Origin: Microlunatus sagamiharensis
Lineage (GTDB): Bacteria > Actinomycetota > Actinomycetes > Propionibacteriales > Propionibacteriaceae
Direction: 5' to 3'
Length of the DNA stretch: 64,000 nt
Assembly (NCBI RefSeq): GCF_900105785.1
Contig: NZ_LT629799.1
Span: forward strand, 2,108,001 to 2,172,000
Made by a program: the position numbers and the translations under genes. This document shows, one piece after another, positions 1 to 8,952 of this stretch (its first letter is position 1; every line of letters starts with the position of its first letter). Below the pieces are notes generated by a model that saw nothing but the letters and a program-made list of their open reading frames with translations, did not search any database and was not told where the DNA came from.

Positions 1-1
1 C

Positions 2-868
2 GACGCGGCCTGGGACCACGGGATCCGCTACTTCGACACCGCACCGCACTACGGGCTCGGGCTCTCCGAACGCCGGCTCGGCGACGCGCTCGCCGGTCGC
101 CCGCGCGACGCCTTCGCCGTGTCGACCAAGGTCGGGCGGCTGCTCGTGCCGACCCCGGGCCGGGCCGGCGAGCGGGACCCCGAGTTCGACGTGCCCGCGA
201 CGCACGAGCGGGTCCGCGACTACAGCCGCGACGGCGTGCTGCGCAGCCTCGAGGGGAGCCTGGAGCGCCTCGGGCTCGACCACGTCGACATCGTCTACGT
301 CCACGACCCCGACGACGAGTACGCCGAGGTCGCCTTCACCGAGGCGATCCCCGCGCTCGTCGAGCTGCGCGACCAGGGCGTGGTCGGCGCGGTCGGCGTC
401 GGCATGAAGCACCCCGAGGTGCCGGCCGAGGCCATCCGGCGCACCGACCTCGACGTCGTGATGGTGGCGGGCCGCTACACGGTGCTGGAGCAGCAGTCGG
501 CGGCCGAGCTGCTCCCGCTCGCGCTCGAGCGGGGCGTGGGCTACGTCGCCGCGGGCGTGTTCGGCTCAGGGCTGCTGAGCCGGCCGCGCCCCACCCCCGA
601 CCTGACCTACGACCACGGGCCCGTGCCGCCCGGCCTGCTCTCCCGGGTGCACGCCCTCGCCGACCTCGCCGAGCGCCACGGCGTGACGTTGCCGGACGTC
701 GCCGCCCAGTTCCCGCTGCGCCACCCGGCCGTGGTGTCGGTCCCCCTCGGCGTGCGGACCGCCGAGGAGGTCGCGCAGAACGCGGTGCGTTGCGCCGTGG
801 CCGTTCCCGAGGAGCTCTGGGTGGAGCTGGAGGCCCTGCCGGGTCAGTCCGGGCGCACGGCGGGCTGA
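2..868 (+). CDS. Aldo/keto reductase, 5' end outside window (D-threo-aldose 1-dehydrogenase-like)
   Basis: This is an NAD(P)-dependent TIM-barrel oxidoreductase, probably acting on the C1 hydroxyl of a sugar such as L-fucose or D-arabinose. The frame is open from the second base of the window and ends with TGA, giving 288 visible residues; the start lies upstream. The AKR catalytic tetrad is visible as Asp12 (FDTA), Tyr17 (PHYG), Lys43 (STKVGR) and His101 (YVHDP), counted from the first visible codon. An internal GTG at 119 is not the start because Asp12 and Tyr17 lie before it. The length and the GLGLSERRLG context fit the aldose/fucose dehydrogenase branch. The neighbouring sugar transport and glycosidase genes support a sugar substrate, but the exact substrate is inferred. 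Confidence 0.85.
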   Translation, partial: DAAWDHGIRYFDTAPHYGLGLSERRLGDALAGRPRDAFAVSTKVGRLLVPTPGRAGERDPEFDVPATHERVRDYSRDGVLRSLEGSLERLGLDHVDIVYVHDPDDEYAEVAFTEAIPALVELRDQGVVGAVGVGMKHPEVPAEAIRRTDLDVVMVAGRYTVLEQQSAAELLPLALERGVGYVAAGVFGSGLLSRPRPTPDLTYDHGPVPPGLLSRVHALADLAERHGVTLPDVAAQFPLRHPAVVSVPLGVRTAEEVAQNAVRCAVAVPEELWVELEALPGQSGRTAG

Positions 869-875
869 CCTCCGC

Positions 876-2099
876 TCAGGCGTCGAGCGTGGCGCAGGGA
901 CGCAGCGCGGTCGCCCGCTCCGCGCGGCGCGTGCGTACGGCCCCGACGACCAGGGCCACGAGCACCAGCGCGACGTCGAGCGCCCCGTACACGACGACGG
1001 TCGGCTCGAGCCCGAACCGCCCGACGGCCAGCCCGGCCGCGAGGGCCGGGACGCTGAAGGCGACGTAGCTGACGACGTACATCGACGCGAAGACCTGCCC
1101 GCGCGCACCCGCCGGAGCCGCCTCGCCGAGCGCGTGGACGGCGAAGCGGAAGGCCGCGCCGAAGCCGAGCCCGGCGACCACCGAGCCGACGACGTACAGC
1201 GGGGTCGAGCGCTCGACCAGGGCCCCGACGGTGACCAGGACGCCGAGGGCCAGGGCCGCGTTCCCGGACCACTGCTGCGGCCGCGGCGGCAGGGCGACCG
1301 ACACGGCGGTGCCGATCGCGCCGGAGACGAAGAAGACCCCGAGCACACCCCCGACGACGAAGTGGCTCCGCACGCCGAGGACGCTGCCGATGATCGACGA
1401 GCCGAGCGAGAGGTAGAGCCCCGAGAGCGCCCACGTGGCCACGAGCGTGGGTACGAGCGCGAGGAACGCCGGCCGCGTCTCCGCGGGCAGGCCGGCGCTC
1501 GGCAGCAGCGCGCGCCACAGCGGCGGGCGCTCCCCCGACGCGGGACGGACGGGCTCGTGGACGAACCACACCAGCACCGCGAGCACGAGGTACGCCGCGG
1601 CGAGCACCCAGAAGACGAGCTGGCGCGGCAGCGGCGCGAACTCGACGAGGGTGCCGGCGAGGACCGCGCCGAGCGCGATCCCCACCGCCGGGACGGCGCT
1701 GCTGACCACCGAGCCGGTCCGGCGGTCGGGCGCCGAGTCCATGATCATCGCCGTCCCGGTCCCGGCGGCGGCCCCGACCGCGATCCCCTGGACGACGCGC
1801 GCCAGGACCAGGTCGCCCGCTCCTCCGGCCCGGGCGAAGAGCACCATCCCCAGCGCGAGGAGCGCCAGCGCGGCGGAGGCGACCGGGCGGCGCCCGATGC
1901 GGTCCGACAGGGACCCGACCGTGAGCAACGAGGCGAGCAGCGCGACGACGTACACGGCGAAGACCACGGTCAGCGCGAAGGCCGACAGCCCCCACAGCCG
2001 CTGGTAGACGGGGTAGAGCGGCGACGGCGCCGAGGCGGCCGTGAGGATCGCGGCACCAAAGGTTCCGGCGACGACGAACGAGACGGGGCGGCTGAGCAC
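876..2099 (-). CDS. MFS transporter, probable drug or metabolite exporter
   Basis: This 407-residue membrane protein has about twelve hydrophobic segments and the MFS motif A between TM2 and TM3 (GSLSDRIGRRP). It likely exports a small molecule by proton antiport. The GTG start has a good ribosome site (GGAGG) about five bases upstream on the minus strand. It is divergent from a TetR gene, and the shared 89-base gap carries two copies of an AAAGCCA-containing operator-like element, so it is probably the TetR target. The substrate cannot be read from sequence. It ends 7 bases from the convergent aldo/keto reductase stop. Confidence 0.85.
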   Translation of the reverse strand: MLSRPVSFVVAGTFGAAILTAASAPSPLYPVYQRLWGLSAFALTVVFAVYVVALLASLLTVGSLSDRIGRRPVASAALALLALGMVLFARAGGAGDLVLARVVQGIAVGAAAGTGTAMIMDSAPDRRTGSVVSSAVPAVGIALGAVLAGTLVEFAPLPRQLVFWVLAAAYLVLAVLVWFVHEPVRPASGERPPLWRALLPSAGLPAETRPAFLALVPTLVATWALSGLYLSLGSSIIGSVLGVRSHFVVGGVLGVFFVSGAIGTAVSVALPPRPQQWSGNAALALGVLVTVGALVERSTPLYVVGSVVAGLGFGAAFRFAVHALGEAAPAGARGQVFASMYVVSYVAFSVPALAAGLAVGRFGLEPTVVVYGALDVALVLVALVVGAVRTRRAERATALRPCATLDA

Positions 2100-2113
2100 G
2101 GGACCTCCGAGGT

Positions 2114-2178
2114 AAAGCCACGATCTTGGCTTTTGTGACCGTAGCCCAGGTTCGCCGCTAAAGCCAACATCTTTGCCA
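2114..2178. promoter_or_regulatory. Duplicated operator between MFS and TetR genes
   Basis: Two similar elements lie in the divergent gap. The first, at 2114-2133, is a perfect inverted repeat AAAGCCA-6 nt-TGGCTTT. The second, at 2160-2178, starts with the same AAAGCCA and shares the ATCTT core, but its right half is degenerate. The left half-sites are 46 bases apart, close to whole helical turns. This fits two TetR dimer sites controlling both promoters. TetR self-regulation from such sites is common; binding here is inferred. Confidence 0.6.
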
Positions 2179-2188
2179 TAATGGCTCC

Positions 2189-2767
2189 ATGCCCTCCTCC
2201 GAGACCTCTGCCGGGACGTCCGCGGGCCGGCCAGGCGGACGCAGCAGCCGGGTGCTCGCCTCGATCTACGAGTCCGTCGGCGCGCTCGTCGGCGAGGGGG
2301 CCGAGCGGATCACCTTCCCGGTCATCGCCGAGCGCGCCGGGGTCACACCGACCACGCTCTACCGGCGCTGGGACGACGTCGACGCGCTCCTCGAGGAGGT
2401 CGCGGTCGCCGCGCTGACCCGGGAGGGCGAGTCGGCGCCCGACACGGGGTCGGTCGAGGGCGACCTGACCGCGTGGGCCCTGGCCATCGCCCGCGACATC
2501 AGCCGTCCGGAGCGGGTGCGCTACCTGCGCGCGATGGTCGCGGCCCGCGGCGGTCCGGGGGCGAGCTGCCCGGTCACCGACCGGCGCCAGGACCAGGCGC
2601 GCGAGGTGGTGCGCCACGCGGTCGAGCGCGGGGAGAAGACCCCGAGCGTCGACCAGGTCCTCGACCACGTCATCGCCCCGCTCTACCACCACGTCGTCTT
2701 CGGGCTCGGCGTCGACGACGCGTACGCCCGCCGTCTCGTCGCGGACGTGCTGGCGATGGTTCGCTGA
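2189..2767 (+). CDS. TetR/AcrR family transcriptional regulator
   Basis: This 192-residue protein has an N-terminal TetR helix-turn-helix (about residues 20-65, including FPVIAERAGVTPTTLYRRW) and a helical ligand-binding C-terminal domain. It probably represses the divergent MFS exporter and itself, releasing the repeat operators at 2114-2178 when a ligand binds. The ATG at 2189 follows the second operator directly, so the regulator transcript has a short leader. An upstream ATG at 2181 is in another frame. The ligand is unknown. Confidence 0.88.
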   Translation: MPSSETSAGTSAGRPGGRSSRVLASIYESVGALVGEGAERITFPVIAERAGVTPTTLYRRWDDVDALLEEVAVAALTREGESAPDTGSVEGDLTAWALAIARDISRPERVRYLRAMVAARGGPGASCPVTDRRQDQAREVVRHAVERGEKTPSVDQVLDHVIAPLYHHVVFGLGVDDAYARRLVADVLAMVR

Positions 2768-2802
2768 GGGTCGCCGGACCGGAAGAGCCGACCTCTTCGA
2801 GG

Positions 2803-2821
2803 CCCTTCGACAGGCTCAGGG
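2803..2821. repeat. REP-like element, single copy
   Basis: This is a single copy of the 19-base core CCCTTCGACAGGCTCAGGG in the 85-base gap between the TetR gene and the convergent aldehyde dehydrogenase. The same core recurs at 24.7-25.2, 44.6-44.7 and 48.7-48.9 kb, always outside genes. Confidence 0.75.
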
Positions 2822-2852
2822 GGCGTCGTCGATGATCCGCTGAGGCTGGGAC

Positions 2853-4304
2853 CTACCCCTCGAACCCGTGGAACTGCATCACGTGCTTCACGCGCGTGTA
2901 GTCCTCGAGGCTGTACATCGACAGGTCCTTGCCGTAGCCGGAGTGCTTGAAGCCGCCGTGCGGCATCTCGGCGACGAGCGGGATGTGGGTGTTGACCCAC
3001 ACGCAGCCGAAGTCGAGGCGCGCCGGCACCCGCGCGGCGCGGCCCGCGTCGGAGGTCCAGACGGAGGAGGCGAGCCCGTACTGGGTGTCGTTGGCGAAGC
3101 GGACCGCCTCGTCCTCGTCGCCGAACTTCTGCACGGTGATCACCGGCCCGAAGATCTCGGTGACGATCGCCTCGTCGCCCTGCTGCACGTCCGCGATCAC
3201 CGTCGGGGCGTAGAAGAAGCCGCGCTCCCCCACCTGCCGGCCGCCGGCCACCACCCGGGCGTGGTCGGCGACGCGGTCGACCAGGCCGGAGACGTGGGCG
3301 AGCTGGTTGGCGTTGTTGATCGGGCCGAAGAGGATGTCGTCGTCGGCCGGGTCGAAGCCCGTCCGGGTCGACTCGGCGGCCCGGGTGAGCGCCGTGACGA
3401 AGTCGTCGTACACCCCCGCCTGGCAGATGACGCGCGTGGCGGCCGTGCAGTCCTGGCCGGCGTTGAAGAAGCCGGCGGTGGCGATGCCCTCGACGGCGGC
3501 CTCGAGGTCGGCGTCGTCGAAGACCACGACCGGAGCCTTGCCGCCGAGCTCGAGGTGGGCGACCTTGAGGTCGGGCGCCGCGGCCGTGGCCACCGCGATG
3601 CCCGCCCGGGTCGAGCCCGTGATCGAGACCATCCGCGGCACCGGGTGCGAGGCGAGCCGGGCGCCGGTGTCACGGTCGCCGCAGACCACGTTGACGACGC
3701 CGGGGGCGAAGGCCTCCTGGGCCTTGCGGCCCAGCCAGACCGTCGAGGCCGGGGTGGTGTCCGAGGGCTTGAGGACGACGGTGTTGCCCGCGGCGAGAGC
3801 GGGCGCCATCTTCCAGACGGCCATCATCAGCGGGTAGTTCCAGGGCGTGACCTGGGCGACCGGCCCGCGCGGCTCGCGGCGGACCGAGGAGGTGTGCCCG
3901 CGCAGGTACTCCCCCGACGCGCGCCCCTCCAGCACGCGGGCGGCCCCGGCGAAGAAGCGGAGCTGGTCGACCGCGACCGCGACCTCCTCCGACAGCGTGA
4001 GACCGAGCGGCTTGCCGGTGTTCTCGACCTCGACCTCGGCCAGCTCCTGGGCCGACTCCTCGACGAGGTCGGCGAGGGTCAGCAGCGAACGCTGCCGCTC
4101 CGACGGGGTGGTCCAGCGCTGCTTCTCGAAGGCGCTCGCCGCCGCGGCGAAGGCGGCGTCGACGTCGGCCTCGCCCGAGTTCGGCGAGGTCGCGTACACC
4201 TCGCCCGTCACCGGGTTCACGACGTCGAGCGTCGCGCGGTCGGCGCTCTCCCGCTCCTCGCCGCCGATGACGTTGACGAAGCTCTTCTTGCCGCCCTGCT
4301 CCAC
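2853..4304 (-). CDS. Aldehyde dehydrogenase, gamma-aminobutyraldehyde/betaine aldehyde type
   Basis: This 483-residue NAD(P)-dependent ALDH oxidises an aldehyde to an acid in the cytoplasm. The general-base Glu lies in HLELGGKAP and the catalytic Cys in NAGQDCTAATR; the VTPWNYP and TGS cofactor motifs are present. The C-terminal region (EMPHGGFKHSGYGKD) resembles gamma-aminobutyraldehyde dehydrogenases of the PatD/YdcW group. I chose the GTG at 4304 because GAGGAG precedes it by about nine bases; an open frame extends to 4367, but the extra N-terminus is not family-like. It lies 102 bases after galM on the same strand, so it may be the distal gene of the sugar operon or have its own promoter. 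Putrescine degradation versus sugar-derived aldehyde oxidation cannot be separated here. Confidence 0.88.
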   Translation of the reverse strand: MEQGGKKSFVNVIGGEERESADRATLDVVNPVTGEVYATSPNSGEADVDAAFAAAASAFEKQRWTTPSERQRSLLTLADLVEESAQELAEVEVENTGKPLGLTLSEEVAVAVDQLRFFAGAARVLEGRASGEYLRGHTSSVRREPRGPVAQVTPWNYPLMMAVWKMAPALAAGNTVVLKPSDTTPASTVWLGRKAQEAFAPGVVNVVCGDRDTGARLASHPVPRMVSITGSTRAGIAVATAAAPDLKVAHLELGGKAPVVVFDDADLEAAVEGIATAGFFNAGQDCTAATRVICQAGVYDDFVTALTRAAESTRTGFDPADDDILFGPINNANQLAHVSGLVDRVADHARVVAGGRQVGERGFFYAPTVIADVQQGDEAIVTEIFGPVITVQKFGDEDEAVRFANDTQYGLASSVWTSDAGRAARVPARLDFGCVWVNTHIPLVAEMPHGGFKHSGYGKDLSMYSLEDYTRVKHVMQFHGFEG

Positions 4305-4406
4305 GTCCCGCGCTCCTCGCTGTCGTTCCCGGACCACCGTGCGCCTACGGTGCACCCTCGCCGCCACCGCGGGCAGACCGGGGTCGGCGACGCGCCGCCC
4401 GGCGGG

Positions 4407-5336
4407 TCAGGAGAGGCCGGGACCGGCCGCGGCGATCCGCCACGAGGCGCTGTGGCGCCCGCCGGGCTCGAGGACGACGAGGTCCTCGCCGGTGCTGAAG
4501 GCGTCGGGCGGGCAGGTCATCGGCTCGACGGCCAGGCCGGCGCGGTCGAGCTCGGGCTCGGGACGGTCGGCGGTGTGCACCTGCACCCAGCCCAGCTCGG
4601 CGCCCCAGCTCATCTCGGCGGCGAAGCCGTCGGGCGCCTCGAGCCGTACGCGGGCGCGTCCCTCGCCGTCACGGTCGAGCCCGGTGAAGGCGTGGTCGAT
4701 CCGGGCGTCGCCGAGGACCTGCGGTCGCCGGAAGTCGGGCCACGGCGCTATGGCCACGTCGCGCTCGGGCCCGGGCAGCAGCCGCGCGCCCGTCGTCTCG
4801 ACGTAGCGCGCCGCCGGCAGCGTGAGCACGCAGGTGTCGAGGTCGGCGCCACCGGCGGTGAGGTAGGGGTGCGCGGAGACCCCGTACGGCGCGCGGGTGC
4901 CGAGGCTGCGGGCCGCGACCGTGGTGGTCAGGCCGTCGTCGGTCAGCGCGTGCACGCACTCGACGACGAGCCGGTGCGGGTAGCCGGCGCTGGGCGCCAG
5001 CTCGGTCGCGAGCCCGACCGCGTTCTCCGCGACCGCCTCCACGCGCCAGTCCGCCCACGCCAGGAGCCCGTGGAGCGCGTGGCCCCGGTCGGGCTCGCTG
5101 AGGGCCAGCTGCTGCTGCTCGCCCTCGAAGGCGTAGCGGCCGTCGACCACCCGGTTCGGCCAGGGCGCCAGCAGCGCCCCGCGGAAGACCGGGCGCATCC
5201 GGTCGGCGGCGAAGGGCACGACCAGCGGCCGGCCGTCGTGCGCGAGGGAGCGCAGGCTCGCCCCGAGCGTCACGACCGAGGCGATGTACGGGCCGTGGCG
5301 GAGGCGGACCTCGTCGCCGGTCAGCGGGTGCGCCAC
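4407..5336 (-). CDS. galM: Aldose 1-epimerase (mutarotase)
   Basis: The product interconverts alpha and beta anomers of aldoses such as galactose. This 309-residue protein has the family landmarks: an Asn-Arg substrate motif (PNRVVDG), the HALHGL histidine region, a SAHPYL histidine and a late Glu in AVEPMTCPPDAF corresponding to the catalytic base. It starts three bases after the permease stop at 5340, so it is almost certainly translated with the importer. A mutarotase linked to a pentose/hexofuranose-type importer and galactoside hydrolases suggests it readies imported galactose or arabinose for catabolism. Confidence 0.88.
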   Translation of the reverse strand: MAHPLTGDEVRLRHGPYIASVVTLGASLRSLAHDGRPLVVPFAADRMRPVFRGALLAPWPNRVVDGRYAFEGEQQQLALSEPDRGHALHGLLAWADWRVEAVAENAVGLATELAPSAGYPHRLVVECVHALTDDGLTTTVAARSLGTRAPYGVSAHPYLTAGGADLDTCVLTLPAARYVETTGARLLPGPERDVAIAPWPDFRRPQVLGDARIDHAFTGLDRDGEGRARVRLEAPDGFAAEMSWGAELGWVQVHTADRPEPELDRAGLAVEPMTCPPDAFSTGEDLVVLEPGGRHSASWRIAAAGPGLS

Positions 5337-5339
5337 GGC

Positions 5340-6344
5340 TCAGAGTCTCTGCTGGCGCGACAGGATCGTCTGGACGACGACCACGACGGCCAGGAAGCCG
5401 CCCGACACGATCGACTGCACCGACGACGTCAGCGAACCCACCTGGTTGATGACGTTGGAGATCACGCTGAGCAGCAGGACGCCGGCGAGCGTGCCACCGA
5501 GGGAGCCCTTGCCCCCGCTCAGCAGCGTGCCGCCGATGACGACCGCGGAGATCGCGGTCAGCTCGAGGCCGACGCCGACCGTGGGCACGCCCGAGGACGA
5601 GTACGCCGCGTTGAGCGCCCCGGCCAGTGCCGCGCAGGTCGCGCTCAGGACGTAGACGCCGAACTTCACCCGCTCGACCGGCAGGCCCATCAGCGTCGCC
5701 GCCGACTCCGAGCCGCCGACGGCCAGCACCGCCTGGCCCGAGCGGGAGCGCCGCAGCAGCAGGGCGCCGAGCGCCAGCAGGACGAGGGCGATCCAGACGG
5801 TCCAGTGGATCCCGAGCAGGCTCCCCTGGCCCAGCGCGATGGTGGTCGCGTCCTCGATCACCGGCGTCTCCGAGCCGCCGTCGGTGACGGCGAGCACGAC
5901 GCCGCGGAAGGCGAGCAGCCCGGCGAGCGTGACGATGAACGGCGCCATCCGGCCCCACGCGACGAGCGCGCCCTGGACCGCGCCGATCGCGGCGCCGACG
6001 ACGAGCGGGAGCAGGATCGCCGGCACCACGCCGTGCACCGAGGCCTGCGCGGCGAGGACGCCGCCGAGCGCGAAGACCGAGCCGACCGACAGGTCGATGC
6101 CCCCGGTGAGGATGACGAAGGTCATCCCGATGGCCACGATCAGCGGGAACGAGCTCTGGGTGAGCACGTTGGTGAAGTTGCCGACCGAGAAGAAGGTCGG
6201 GAAGGTGAAGCCGGCGACCACGACCACCAGCGCCAGCACGATCGCGGCCCCGTACGCCTGCACGGCGGCCAGCAGCCGCTCGCGACCGAGCTGGCGGGCG
6301 TCGACGGGTCCCACGGCCTCGGCCGTGGTCGGCGTGGCGCTCAT
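5340..6344 (-). CDS. yjfF: Sugar ABC transporter permease, YjfF-like
   Basis: This 334-residue inner-membrane permease of the ribose/galactofuranose class has about eight to ten hydrophobic segments. It carries the family loop GGIDLSVGSVFALGG and a late cytoplasmic loop AVVIGGTLLSGGKGSLGG that contacts the ATPase. Its ATG overlaps the stop of the upstream permease by four bases (6341-6344), showing translational coupling. Two different permeases in one operon match the YtfT/YjfF arrangement of the Escherichia coli galactofuranose importer rather than the single-permease ribose system. Substrate is inferred from that architecture. Confidence 0.85.
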   Translation of the reverse strand: MSATPTTAEAVGPVDARQLGRERLLAAVQAYGAAIVLALVVVVAGFTFPTFFSVGNFTNVLTQSSFPLIVAIGMTFVILTGGIDLSVGSVFALGGVLAAQASVHGVVPAILLPLVVGAAIGAVQGALVAWGRMAPFIVTLAGLLAFRGVVLAVTDGGSETPVIEDATTIALGQGSLLGIHWTVWIALVLLALGALLLRRSRSGQAVLAVGGSESAATLMGLPVERVKFGVYVLSATCAALAGALNAAYSSSGVPTVGVGLELTAISAVVIGGTLLSGGKGSLGGTLAGVLLLSVISNVINQVGSLTSSVQSIVSGGFLAVVVVVQTILSRQQRL

Positions 6345-7312
6345 CGGAGCACCGCCCGCTGCCGCTGGAGGTAGACCGCGACGACGATGATCACGGCCTG
6401 GACGATCTGGGAGTACCAGTCCGAGATGTCGTGCGCGATCAGCGTCGCGCGCAGGAGCTGCAGCAGCAGCGCACCGGCCACGGTGCCCCCGATCTTGACC
6501 ATGCCGCCGGAGAGCGGCGTGCCGCCGACCACCACGGCCGTGATGGCGGACAGCTCGATGAGGTTGCCGAGCGTGGACGGCACCGAGGCGCCGAGGCGCG
6601 CGGTGGAGAGCACCCCGGCGCTCGCCGCCAGCGTGGCGGCGAGCATGTAGACGACGAGCAGGTTCCGCTTGACCGGCAGGCCGGCCAGCTCGCTCGCCCG
6701 CCGGTTGCCGCCGATGGCGACCAGCTGCTTGCCGAAGGTCGTGCGGCTGACGAGCACCGCGACCCCGACGACCAGCAGCGCGGCGATGAGCACGCTCCAG
6801 GGCAGCACCCCGAACAGCGACCCGCGGCCCAGCGCGAGGGCCGTGGGGTCGGTGACGGGCACCAGCTGCTCGTTGGCGATCAGCAGCGCGATGCCCCGGC
6901 CCGCGACCATGAGCGCGAGCGTCGCGACGATCGGCTGGACGCCGACGAAGGCGACGAGCGAGCCGTTGGCCAGCCCGACCAGCGCGCCGGCGACCAGGGC
7001 GACGACCGCCGCCGGCCAGAAGCCGTAGCCGATGTAGAGCGGCAGCACCGCGGCCGCGATGGCCATCACGCCGCCGACCGAGAGGTCGATGCCCTCGGTG
7101 CCGATCACCAGGGCCATGCCCAGCGCGACGACCAGGACCGGCACGACCTGGACCAGCTGCGTACGCAGGTTGCTGACCGAGACGAAGTCGGGGGTGAACG
7201 CGAGGTCGAAGAGCAGCAGCAGCGCGATGGCGATGTAGACGCCCCAGCGCTGCAGCCCCGTGGCGAGCGAGCCCCGCCGGGGCAGCGCGATCGTCACCGT
7301 GGACGCCGTCAT
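6341..7312 (-). CDS. ytfT: Sugar ABC transporter permease, YtfT-like
   Basis: This 323-residue membrane protein is the partner permease. It has the same class motifs (EGIDLSVGGVMAIAA near residue 75 and a late loop with VVVGGTPLSGGMVKIGG) and multiple hydrophobic helices. Both ends overlap neighbours by four bases, typical of a tightly coupled operon. It likely forms a heterodimeric channel with the downstream YjfF-like protein and is energised by the tandem-domain ATPase encoded just upstream. Confidence 0.86.
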   Translation of the reverse strand: MTASTVTIALPRRGSLATGLQRWGVYIAIALLLLFDLAFTPDFVSVSNLRTQLVQVVPVLVVALGMALVIGTEGIDLSVGGVMAIAAAVLPLYIGYGFWPAAVVALVAGALVGLANGSLVAFVGVQPIVATLALMVAGRGIALLIANEQLVPVTDPTALALGRGSLFGVLPWSVLIAALLVVGVAVLVSRTTFGKQLVAIGGNRRASELAGLPVKRNLLVVYMLAATLAASAGVLSTARLGASVPSTLGNLIELSAITAVVVGGTPLSGGMVKIGGTVAGALLLQLLRATLIAHDISDWYSQIVQAVIIVVAVYLQRQRAVLR

Positions 7313-8901
7313 CGGGGACCCTCCTCGTCGGTCGTGCCCGCGTCGGGCTCCTCGTCGCGCCCGGCGATGGCGGCGAGCAGGTGCGGCTCGTCCACGTCGT
7401 CGCCCGTCAGCTCGGTCTCCACGCGGCCGTCGCGCAGCACGACCACGCGCACCGAGCCCTCGACGACCTCCTCCAGCTCGGAGGAGACGAGCACGATGGC
7501 CAGGCCCTCGTGGGCCAGCTCGTCGATCAGCGCCTGCACCTCGGCCTTGGCGCCGACGTCGATGCCCCGGGTGGGCTCGTCGAGCAGGAGCACCTTGGGG
7601 CTCATCGCGAGCCAGCGCGCGATCATCACCTTCTGCTGGTTGCCCCCGGACAGCTCCGAGACCAGCTGGTCGGGGCTGGACGCCTTGATCCGCAGCCGTC
7701 GCACGAAGACCTCGACGACCTTGTCCTGCGCGCGCCGCGAGGAGAAGCCGGCCTTCGACAGCCGCGGCAGCGCGGCGAGCACGATGTTGTCGCGCACCGA
7801 CAGCCCGGGGATGATCCCCTCCGCCTTGCGGTCCTCGGGGAGCATCACGACGCCGGCCCGGATCGCGGCGGGCACCGAGCCGCTGCGCACCGGACGGCCG
7901 TCGACGACCACGCCGCCGTGGTCGAGCTGCATGACCCCGGCCATCGCCTTGAGCGTCTCCGAACGCCCGGAGCCGAGCAGCCCGCCGAGCCCGACCACCT
8001 CGCCGGGGCGGATCTCGAGGCTGATGCCCTCGATCTGGTGCGCCCGCGTCAGGTCCCCGGCCACGAGCACCGGCTCCGCCTGGGTCGCGACCGACTCCCC
8101 GAAGGCCGTGACCCCGCCGCCGCGCACCTTCTCCACCGAGCGGCCGAGCATCATCGACACGAGCTCGACGCGGGAGAGGCCGTGCAGGTCGCCCACGTGG
8201 ACGACGCGCCCGTCGCGCAGCACGGTGACGCGGTCGCAGACGCGGTAGATCTCGTCCATCCGGTGGCTCACGTAGACGATCGCGATGCCCCGGCGGCGCA
8301 GCAGCGCGATGACGTCGAAGAGCGTCTCGACCTCCCGCGCCTCGAGCGAGGAGGTCGGCTCGTCCATGATCACGACGGAGGCGTTGATGCTGACCGCCCG
8401 GGCCAGCGCGACCATCTGCTGCACGCCCAGGGCGAGCGAGCGCAGGGGTGCCGTCACGTCCACGTCGATCGCGTACTCGTTCAGCAGCGCGCGGGCGTCG
8501 GCATTCATGCGGCGCTCGTCCACCAGGCCGAAGCGCCGCGGCTCGCGGCCGAGGTAGATGTTGTGGGCGACCGACATCAGGGGGACGAGGTTGACCTCCT
8601 GGTAGATCGTGCTGACCCCCGCCCGCTGCGCGTCGAGCGGACGGCCGAAGCGGACCGGCTTCCCGGAGAGCACGACCTCGCCCTCCTCGGGCTGGTGCAC
8701 CCCCGTCAGCACTTTGATCAGCGTGGACTTGCCCGCGCCGTTCTCGCCCATCAGCGCCATGCTGTCGCCGGCGTGCACGGCGAAGTCGATGTCGCTCAGC
8801 GCGGTGACGCCGGCGAAGCGCTTGGTGACGCCCCGCGCCTCGAGCACGGGGACGCCCGGCGGCGCGGCCGCGGGTGGTGGCGGTGATGACGTCGTCGTCA
8901 C
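7309..8901 (-). CDS. ytfR: Sugar ABC transporter ATP-binding protein, tandem domains (YtfR/RbsA-like)
   Basis: This 530-residue cytoplasmic ATPase drives the importer. The first half contains an intact Walker A (MGENGAGKST), a signature-like stretch in which the usual LSGGQ is replaced by LALGVQQM, and a Walker B (VIMDEP). The second half has a degenerate nucleotide site (GLLGSGRSE), a full LSGGNQQK signature and LLLDEPTRGID. Such asymmetry is normal for RbsA/MglA/YtfR proteins. I chose the GTG at 8901, preceded by AGAGGAGA six bases upstream; the frame runs much further 5' but overlaps other genes. A 15-base-pair hairpin separates it from the binding-protein gene. Confidence 0.88.
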   Translation of the reverse strand: MTTTSSPPPPAAAPPGVPVLEARGVTKRFAGVTALSDIDFAVHAGDSMALMGENGAGKSTLIKVLTGVHQPEEGEVVLSGKPVRFGRPLDAQRAGVSTIYQEVNLVPLMSVAHNIYLGREPRRFGLVDERRMNADARALLNEYAIDVDVTAPLRSLALGVQQMVALARAVSINASVVIMDEPTSSLEAREVETLFDVIALLRRRGIAIVYVSHRMDEIYRVCDRVTVLRDGRVVHVGDLHGLSRVELVSMMLGRSVEKVRGGGVTAFGESVATQAEPVLVAGDLTRAHQIEGISLEIRPGEVVGLGGLLGSGRSETLKAMAGVMQLDHGGVVVDGRPVRSGSVPAAIRAGVVMLPEDRKAEGIIPGLSVRDNIVLAALPRLSKAGFSSRRAQDKVVEVFVRRLRIKASSPDQLVSELSGGNQQKVMIARWLAMSPKVLLLDEPTRGIDVGAKAEVQALIDELAHEGLAIVLVSSELEEVVEGSVRVVVLRDGRVETELTGDDVDEPHLLAAIAGRDEEPDAGTTDEEGPR

Positions 8902-8952
8902 GGGTCTCCTCTGGAGCTGAGCTGCTGGGGCTGGGCGAGGGCGGACAGGGGT

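Noticed and set aside
2868-6374. Very long plus-strand open frame opposite the ALDH, galM and permease genes
   Set aside because: It is antisense to well-supported genes, is rich in Arg, Gly and Asp without family motifs, and results from the GC-rich third positions of the true genes. Similar long frames opposite aceE, GH2 and the cyclase gene were dropped for the same reason.
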